This document shows positions 57,410 to 64,000 of a stretch of 64,000 bases of DNA, one piece after another. Under the pieces are notes generated by a model. It saw nothing but the letters and a program-made list of their open reading frames with translations, did no database searches and had not been told where the DNA came from. How positions within the stretch are numbered: position 1 is the stretch's first letter; every line of letters begins with the position of its first letter. A program made the translations under genes and the position numbers. This DNA comes from Schizophyllum amplum (Eukaryota; Basidiomycota; Agaricomycetes; Agaricales; Schizophyllaceae), in assembly GCA_007026445.1 (NCBI GenBank), contig VDMD01000019.1, forward strand, positions 62,001 to 126,000. Reading direction: 5' to 3'.

Positions 57410-58055
57410 CGAGAGAGCACAAGTGGCACAACGGTGCTTGCGGAAGAGATCTAGAGGATGGAAACTGCGTGACGTCTTTCAAAGCCTTTCAATGCAAGAT
57501 GCCTTTGTTGCCGTTCGTCAATACGCATGCCTGCCTTGCATTCGCCAACAAGAGTCTCTGCACCCTCGGCGCGTTCTCGTGAAGCCTCATCCAAATCCAG
57601 TTCCCTGCGATGCTTCCCGGTCTACCTCGGTCTGTTATAGAGGATGATGATCGTCACTGTCAGGCTTCGGGCTTCCAGCAAAGCCACGTGATCGAGCCAC
57701 GCGGGCCCCGGGATTTTGCGGGCTCGTTCACCTGGGCTTACATCTCTAGAGCTCTAACCCCTGATCTACTCATTGTACCCTCCGTCAGTCAGCCTAGTTC
57801 TCATCGCATGGCAAAGAAGTAGTTGGCCATGGATGAACAACTGCGCGTTTCTTTCCCTCATCGTCTGTGATGACGAGCGCGCGAGACCAGCCATACGCCC
57901 ATGGCCAGTAGCAACCCATATTTACTACTCCCCAACTCACTTTGCCCCCTGGCTCCATTGCGACGCGAATCTTGCGTGCTCCCTTCAGCCCGCAACGGCC
58001 ACTCCCGTGTGCGCAATGAGGGCGGGCGCTCTTCCTTTCTTTGCTCTCACAAGTG
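57410..58055. other. Intergenic stretch
   Basis: No convincing gene. Short frames only. The first exon of the neighbouring minus-strand gene could extend into 57410-57600. Confidence 0.3.
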
Positions 58056-58059
58056 CCCT

Positions 58060-58690
58060 TCATTGAGGCCGAGCTCCGTTGAGGCGTTGGGGTCTCAGGC
58101 CCGATGCCGGCGCGTTGCCAGCCTCGCCGGAGGCCTCCGCTTCAAGCACTCGTGTTCTCATGGATAGGGCATCGGCTAGTCTCGTAAACCATCCTCGGGT
58201 ATACTGGGGTATACTAGAGTCTGGAACTACATGTGGGGGCGGACGGGGGGTAGCCTCTGAATAGCGACCATTTTGGGCGTGTCCCGTGATGATGTCACCG
58301 GCGGCATGCGCGTCCCGGCTCTCAAGGAGCTCTTCACTTGAAGTTATGTACATGGCACGATAGACTGGGTTGAGCAAGAACACTGTATATGAAGGCATCT
58401 CCCATCTCGTTGGAATCAAAAGCTCTCGGAGCAAAGTCATAAGCATGCATCTCGATTCTCCACGCTCCGTTGTACGGTTAAGTATTCTCGTTACCATTTT
58501 GAGATACAAAACCCAAGGCAGAGTCAATCCAGTACGCAGTAGCTTCAGCGCCGAGCGGTGCAAAGTCTGACTGCAACACAGGAACGCCAGGCTTTCGTCG
58601 AGTGGCTTTCGAGCCTTGTCGCGAAGCCAAATCCGGGAGGCGGATATTGCCGGCCATGCTCGACAGGGAGTCGCCACATGAGAATTCAAA
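58060..58690 (-). CDS. Hypothetical spliced gene with ~30-nt intron
   Basis: An exon beginning after TTGCAG at 58570 reads SDFAPLGAEATAYWIDSALG then FVSQN. Removing 58465-58494 (30 nt, GTAACG...GGAG, branch-like CTTAACC) continues in phase with AWRIEMHAYDFAPRAFDSNE and MGDAFIYSVLAQPSL. Later segments in another frame, YTRGWFTRLADALSMRTRVL and LEAEASGEAGNAPASG, run towards 58064, probably after another intron. The upstream exon (above 58577) is not resolved. No family is recognised. The alternative without the short intron stays open but gives less natural sequence. Confidence 0.4.
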
Positions 58691-58699
58691 CTCCGAGGT

Positions 58700-59075
58700 T
58701 ACCCCCCTCCGCCCCCGTACGGCGTAAGATGATGTGCCAGACTAGCATCAGCCAAGACACGTTCGAAGGCAACTGCCGTCATCGTCGACACCATATTACA
58801 AAGGACTCTGTAGCTACACTTTAGGCGTCGACTGTGCATACAAATGGATATCTTGGCTCGGAGCAGACTCTCGATCAACCGGCTTCCAGTGCCGATGTGG
58901 CCATGGAATTGATTCTATCAGATCAGTCGCTTTCTGCCGGACAGACGCAGGACAGACGTGACTTTCATCCCCACGCCAATGGCTTCCAATGTATCGCGCA
59001 CGTCTTGCCGCACATTCTCTACTTTGTGGTACATTCTCTGATTCTAAATTGTGCCCATGTTGACTGGAGCCTACT
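58700..59075. other. Region upstream of the FKBP gene
   Basis: It may contain the FKBP promoter or a first exon. A plus-strand frame at 58834-59079 has natural-looking sequence (DFHPHANGFQCIAHVLPHIL) but no link to its neighbours was found. Confidence 0.25.
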
Positions 59076-59080
59076 GTAGG

Positions 59081-60434
59081 ATGGCTTTGATTGACCCATC
59101 AGCGCCACTTCGGTTAGCGCTTTCCTTCGACCTCCGCCTCACCAACGTATGTCTCGACACGGACTTGCGTGATAGCAGCATGGGATCTCGTACGGCGATC
59201 TCCTTGCTCGTCCACGGAAGCTCGAGTGCCAGCGCCGATGTTGCTGAACGTCCGGGTGTATTCGCCGTGCTGACGCCTGGAGTGGTAGGCCTTTCTTTGG
59301 CGTATGTGCGTCCCGCTATACATTAAAATCGCTAATACAGAAAGAGCAAGCAAAGATTGATGTTTTATTGTGTCAAGGGAAAGTTTATGACCTTTCCTGC
59401 TCTGGTCAAAAGTGGGTAGCGTATTGTTTATGAAAGCCGTATTGAACCTTCGTTATTAGCGGCATCACGATCATCGGATATCGAGGTGAGTATAGTTTTA
59501 GCTCCTGAAGCAAAGATGGCTTACTTCTTCTCTTCGCATGATGTAGTATCATCGTCTGTACCGACTAACGCAATCAACAACTCGCCCTATCGACTTCCCA
59601 TCGTGAAAGAAACAACGAGCGGAAGTGATTGGGAGACTGAAAGCGGGGGAACGTACGGCGTTCAGGGTCAATCCGTCAAGCGTCATTCCGAATCGCAATA
59701 CCCCCTCGACACCTCTCTGGAAACAACGCCACGGCCCGTAAAGCGGCCGAGAAAAAATCGGATTGAGTCTGAACCGTCAGTGGGACCAACCGAATCACTG
59801 GATCCTGGCGATAGCTATAGACGGGCGACTCCTTTGGGCAGCAGAGCATCCACCGCAGGTGTAGAAGTGCAAGCCTCACCTACGTACGCCGCGCAGACAT
59901 CAAGTGGAGGTGTGTCAGGCAGTAACTGTAGTGCTGACCTTGTTCGCTGACATGTGTCGCCAGGTCGTATCAGAACGAGTATCACTGAACACGGCGTAGC
60001 GGCTGCCAGCCCTCTCGCAAGGCTTGGCATGGTGATGTTTGTATACTACGTTCTATATGTCAATGGCACGCCCACGCGCTCGGAGACTCAGACGCCCGTT
60101 TGTCCTTCATTATGCGAAACAATTTTCAGCGCTTATATCGGCACATTTTCCAGCTACGCATTACGGTCGGCAATAATGGGATCATACCGGGTACGATGCA
60201 TCTCAGGATATCTCTACGTAGCTAATATCTGGCAGGCATAGACGAAGCTTTCGTGGGCATGCGAGTAGGGGAAACGCGCAGAATTTACATGCCTCCGGAA
60301 TTGATTCGCTCATCTCTGAGACTGAATGCGGAGGACATCGTCGTCTTGGGTGCGGCGTACATCTCCACTCTCATTTAATGTTAACTGATTTCCTGTCCAC
60401 AGATGTCCAGGTCTTGGACATGGCTGAACATTAA
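59081..60434 (+). CDS. Nucleoplasmin-like FKBP (FPR3/FPR4-type) with degenerate isomerase site
   Basis: Eight proposed exons (59081-59284, 59341-59411, 59460-59485, 59547-59909, 59964-60097, 60154-60190, 60236-60349, 60403-60434) join in phase to about 326 residues. Residues 1-101 match the nucleoplasmin-like domain of nuclear FKBPs: SFDLRLTNVCLDTDL, FAVLTPGVKEQAKIDVLLCQ, GKVYDLSCSGQNGITIIGYR. A disordered linker (102-221) has a basic RPVKRPRKNR patch, a likely nuclear signal. Residues 222-326 are an FKBP domain: RLGMVMFVYYVLYVNGTP, RITVGNNGIIPGIDEAFVGM, RVGETRRIYMPPEL, DIVVLDVQVL. Family members are nucleolar histone chaperones and prolyl isomerases. Here the usual Phe-Asp pair after the first strands is absent, the pocket Trp is Ile (GIDEA) and the AYG loop is lost, so isomerase activity is doubtful. 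The start codon could be further upstream. Confidence 0.8.
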
Positions 60435-60439
60435 TATTC

Positions 60440-61640
60440 TAAAGTCAATATATTGCATGCCGACGCCACAATTTCAACATATTATACGCTTGCGGCGGTT
60501 CACCGACATTTTCCCCTTCTTATCTTCCAAGTTCTATCTGGCCCGCAAACTGAGGCTGGGAGGGTGCTGCTACTCATAGGCCACAACCATGCACAATTGA
60601 ATGATCAGAACCTGCACGACTCGAGGATCCATAAACTCAGCGGACAACGCCTCTGTCCATGCCGTGCTACCTAGTGCTACCGCCTCATGGGCGTCACTCG
60701 ATGGTGGAACCAACTGGTCCGACTCAAGAAAGGTGCCGTTCCTTATTTCTCCCACATTCCAAGCTTCAGTTGTGCAACGGCGTACTACAGCACGGCCTAC
60801 GCGCTCTCGACTATAAGGAGTTTAACGGGCAGCTGGAAGCCTTACAACAGATGAACGACAGCTGAATACTCTAGCGAGTGTACCCGGCAGCGTGCGGGAA
60901 ACCACCTAGCGCGAAGCTCCGCGTCGAGCTGGTAAGTACGGTTGGGCGGTGCGAAGCACGGGAAGCGGGAGATGGAATTTCAGAGACGGCGCATATATAG
61001 CATCGCCAAGGCGAACAAAGCACTATGGTAGATGGGTAAGATATACACTCGTATATTCAGACTTACCTATCCTCATCGAAGCGTGGCTTTGTCGTCGGTC
61101 GATCTCCGAGAGTGACTAAGCGTCGACAAGCCTCCCTGCGGCGTCGTTGGCTCACACCAGGCTCATGCGGCTGTCAATGATTCGGGAGACTTTGCGAGCG
61201 TCTGCAGCGCTTGGTGGTCGTTCTAAAGGTCTCCAGGAGGCCGAAGGCTACTTGATATTATGCTCGACCACTCACGTGCGCCTGGCTAGTACCGGCCAGG
61301 GTTTTCAACACAGGCGCGTCGGTAACTCGTGCTAATTGGACACTCTGCCCGGGCATCATCTTGAAATTTTGAAGCTTGATGGCTCGTGCAGCCGCCACTG
61401 CCAGCCCTCGCCCGCCGCTTGTCGCCGTGCGTGTTGAACTTCGTCAGCGTCGCGTGGCACCTTGTGTTACCCATACCTTTATGTCGAACATAATTATTGT
61501 GGGACACGATTTTGTGGGCGAAAGGCATTTAGTCAACCCTTGAAAAAAAGATAGAGAAAAACACAGATGAAGCATGCCTTCAAGGCACTCACAACCGTGC
61601 CGGTTGTTCACATTGACTACGAGCACGGCTATGCCGAAGG
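60440..61640. other. Intergenic stretch with one possible minus-strand exon
   Basis: At 60800-60570 the minus strand reads RRCTTEAWNVGEIRNGTFLE, QLVPPSSDAHEAVALGSTAW and TEALSAEFMDPRVVQVLIIQ, plausible as a terminal exon (an acceptor GCGTAG lies just upstream). The plus strand is also open. Nothing else is supported up to the CT block. Confidence 0.25.
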
Positions 61641-61659
61641 CTATTGATCTTCTACCATA

Positions 61660-62170
61660 GTTCGCTCGTCCCTTGTGCGCTCCCGCTTCTCGCCCCCTCT
61701 CGCTCGCCCTTGCTCCCTCCTCTCGCTCCTTCTCGCTCCCCTCGCTCTCACCTCGCACTGCATCCCCCTCGCGCTCCTCTCTCCTCTTGCTCACTCTCGC
61801 TTCCTCCGCTCCCCTCGCCCTTCACTTCTGGGACCCGCCGACATGAATGAATACAAACAATAGCCGCTCGAGAGGGACGGAGGGGCGCGAGAGAGGAGAG
61901 GACCCATAATAGGGAGGAGAAGATGACACGTGGGGAGGATACTGGAGAGGGGGGGAGAGGGAGTGAGTGTGCAAGGCGGAAACACGGCCTACGTCAAAAT
62001 GGTACCCGGCGAGATGATCGATCTGGGAGAGGGGTAGAGGGGGAGGGGGAGCGAGACAAAGCGCACCTCATCGTGTGCGAGGTCGCACACGCTGCGGGAG
62101 AGGGGCGCCGTCGCCTCGCTTCTCGCGCTGGTAACGTCGGAACTCAGTGCTGTGTGGAACATTGAGCTTA
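61660..62170. repeat. CT-rich then GA-rich low-complexity block
   Basis: 61670-61830 is dominated by CTCGCTC/CCTCTCGCTC-type repeats, and 61865-62110 by GAGG/GGGAGA runs. The two halves are roughly complementary in composition, which could allow a large fold-back. Open frames here are compositional. Confidence 0.7.
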
Positions 62171-62574
62171 TATATCATGTGCACAGTTTTAGCCGCGCAC
62201 CTTCAACCCCGTCGAAGGCTTTGCTCGCCAGACTCCGCTTGCAGCCGCGTCAGACGCATAATTGCCTTTGGGGCGCCCGTCGTCAGGCTTCCGCTGTGTC
62301 CTGGATTTTCAGTTATTTGGTATGCTTTCCGCGAGAGCGGTGGTAATGGTAGGGGGTAATCGCAGTCCGATGGTCCTCGTTGAGCGCTCACCTTCTTAGA
62401 CGCTATTTGATCGGTTGAAACTCATCCGAGAAACGTTCTGTTCGGTCGTCGTTCAGAACTTTCTCGCTGTCAGTTCTAACAAAACAGCGTCGTTCTGAAC
62501 GCAGTTGAAACTTGGCGTCAGGCCCTTATAGGGGTCTGCGCCGTCCTTTGGCCCGTGGGGCGGCTGGGGCCGCT

Positions 62575-62625
62575 AGCGGCTAGGGGCTAGGTAGGGGCTA
62601 GGGCTAGGTAGGGCGGCAGAGCCAG
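62575..62625. repeat. GGGCTAGGTA short tandem repeats
   Basis: Imperfect units of GGGGCTAGG(TA) repeated about five times. It resembles but does not equal the telomere repeat. Confidence 0.6.
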
Positions 62626-62635
62626 CGGGGTCCAA

Positions 62636-62690
62636 AATCGGTCGAGCACCGATTACGGCCGACGAAATCGGTCGAGGACCGATTTTCACC
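62636..62690. repeat. Two adjacent palindromes with AATCGGTCGAG core
   Basis: 62665-62685 is a perfect inverted repeat (AAATCGGTC, GAG, GACCGATTT). Just before it AAATCGGTCGAGCACCGATT is an imperfect version, and CACCGATTTT follows. Such clusters may be the end of a transposon or a protein-binding site. Confidence 0.7.
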
Positions 62691-62694
62691 GATT

Positions 62695-63330
62695 TTGCGG
62701 GAGTTGCCGAATGGCGTGGGAAAGCCGCTCAGGCAGATCGCCCGCCTTGTTCTGCGCGCTCACACTCACGAACAGCGACGTCGGACGGGCCAGCAGAGGC
62801 GCCCCACACAAAGAGAACACGCGCGAGGGCTGTATATGGTTCTAAACCGGGATTCCGTGCGTCGAAGGTGCGTGTTGGGCTCTGCCCCCGGAACGCTCGC
62901 TAACGCAGATAATAGGGGCAACGCGACGGACGGCGTGGGGCGGGGGGCGGGGCAAGTAGAGAGATTGAAAATAACGACAGGAGGCGGTATAAGTGCGAAC
63001 GAGGGGAGAGGTGGACGCGGCGGGGGACGACGGGCGGCGGGCCGCTCTTCAGGACATCGACATATCCCCAACGCCAGGGCTCAACCTCGCACGTTGCGTC
63101 TGAAGCAGCCCCCTCCCTTCCCTTCACCTTGTACCTCCCCTCGTCTCTGGAGACATCCCTACCCATGTCCCCCATTCACGACAACCCTCCACGCCCGGCA
63201 TGACCCCTTCTCCCGATCACCATTCATTTGCATCCCCTTCTTGTCTCTACCCCTCTAGTAGTAATACCTAGATGTGTAGTTATCTTGAATATGCATCTCT
63301 TTCACCCGTAACTTGCCCTTCCGACCCAAA
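62695..63330. other. Low-complexity open region
   Basis: A 187-codon plus-strand frame (62695-63258) is Arg/Gly/Pro-rich and ends in a CT-rich tract. It is not convincing as a gene. Confidence 0.3.
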
Positions 63331-63334
63331 AGAA

Positions 63335-63376
63335 GAGCGCGACGCGCTCATTTTGCCGCGCAGCGCGAGCAAAATG
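63335..63376. repeat. Two consecutive hairpins
   Basis: GAGCGC GAC GCGCTC (63335-63349) is directly followed by CATTTTGC ... GCAAAATG (arms 63349-63356 and 63369-63376). Confidence 0.7.
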
Positions 63377-63648
63377 TCGACAAGTTGACATTGAGCCCGA
63401 GGACAATGAGCATCATTTACGCTGCACGATAACGACAGGCGCGGCGAACATTGATAACCGTAGGCGACGAGCAGTTGCGCGGCTTGCTTTCGAGGGCGCG
63501 CTACCGCGCGCCACGCAGATCTCGCTGGCCAGCTCTTCGAGCTTTCCACCGGCCCCTCCGGGGCCGGACCACGCTGGCTATGACCAAATTTTCGTGCGAA
63601 CTGCCTTCCATTTGTAAAAATCACCTCTGAACGTCACAGCGCCGGACG

Positions 63649-63963
63649 ATGGAATTTCAATTACGCCTTTGTTCCGCCCTGGCTCTCGCCACCATGGACT
63701 TCCTTGACGGTTGAGTGGTCAAGCTTTCACTTGTGATTGACTATACTCATGAACCGTGCAGCTACTCTCAACCGCACAAAGAACGTGAATACCCTCCGGA
63801 GCTTCCACCACTTCGCCCGCGTCAGGTCTGTATCACTATCTATGCGCCCATCCCTGGCCATTTACTAAAATCATCAGCGCCTCCGTCTAGACATCGTCTT
63901 CTGTTATGCTCGGTACTCGTTACACTGTCGTGGAAGATTGGCAGGACGTGTCCAGATGGATAA
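63649..63963 (+). CDS. Possible gene start at right edge
   Basis: ATG at 63649 gives MEFQLRLCSALALATMDFLD. Removing 63710-63761 (52 nt, GTTGAG...TGCAG, branch TGATTGAC) continues in phase with ATLNRTKNVNTLRSFHHFAR and VR at a GTCTGT donor. A further exon begins near 63890 and reads HRLLLCSVLVTLSWKIGRTC or, in another phase, VMLGTRYTVVEDWQDVSRWI. The hydrophobic N-terminus could be a signal peptide or a membrane start. The family is unknown and the gene may run beyond the window. Confidence 0.3.
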
Positions 63964-64000
63964 ACTATCGAATTGGGCGTACACAGAACGTGGTCTAGTC

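Noticed and set aside
62575..62625. Internal telomere-like repeat
   Set aside because: The unit is GGGCTAGG-type with variable spacing, not TTAGGG, and is too short and irregular.
1..64000. CRISPR arrays, bacterial operons, rRNA genes
   Set aside because: No regular short repeats with unique spacers, no ribosome-binding-site/operon layout and no conserved rRNA segments were seen; the DNA is eukaryotic with introns.

Overview
The window reads as nuclear DNA of a basidiomycete fungus, most likely an agaricomycete. This rests on genes split by many 45-60 nt GT-AG introns with CTNAC/ACTAAC branch sites, two LINE retrotransposons of a fungal type, and protein families (nucleoplasmin-like FKBP, DOT1-like methyltransferase, NADH-type glutamate synthase) in fungal configuration. 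There are no operons and no CRISPR, and I found no complete tRNA or rRNA gene. Most annotation here comes from joining open frames across splice sites by eye. Gene models are therefore proposals, and several early or terminal exons remain open.

Layout. 0-10 kb: a frameshifted acidic protein cut by the left edge, a decayed coiled-coil gene (2.6-4.7 kb), a small spliced gene with two GC-AG introns (6.4-7.4 kb) and a well supported DOT1-family methyltransferase gene (8.6-9.8 kb). 10.5-18.8 kb: a GC-rich, repeat-dense accessory block with tandem ~297-bp repeats, an inverted diverged relative of them at 16.5 kb, minisatellites, a 30-bp palindrome, a 56-bp perfect duplication across a splice acceptor, and spliced low-complexity genes. 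18.8-24 kb: a LINE (minus strand) with endonuclease, RNase H and reverse transcriptase in that order. 25.4-26.7 kb: a spliced membrane/coiled-coil gene. 26.7-33.7 kb: mostly gene-poor, with a tRNA-like B-box element and two hypothetical genes. 33.8-36 kb: a second, more decayed LINE (plus strand). 36-42 kb: hypothetical spliced genes, including a WD40-like one. 43.4-47 kb: a large decayed glutamate synthase pseudogene that keeps its introns. 47-53 kb: a GC minisatellite, a 25-nt poly-C tract and spliced hypothetical genes. 53.6-57.4 kb: a multi-exon gene carrying an in-frame tandem array of 91-residue repeats. 58-60.4 kb: a spliced gene with a ~30-nt intron and a nucleoplasmin-like FKBP gene (8 exons) whose prolyl-isomerase site looks degenerate. 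60.4-64 kb: low-complexity, palindrome-rich DNA and a possible gene start at the right edge.

No coherent pathway links the genes. The region looks like a repeat-rich, gene-decaying accessory segment with a few intact chromatin-type genes (DOT1-like, nucleoplasmin-FKBP). The observations most worth following are the EN-RNase H-RT domain order of the LINE and the 3'-truncation of both LINEs, the in-frame 273-bp amplified exon, the degenerate FKBP, the very short introns, and the repeat family at 11-17 kb.
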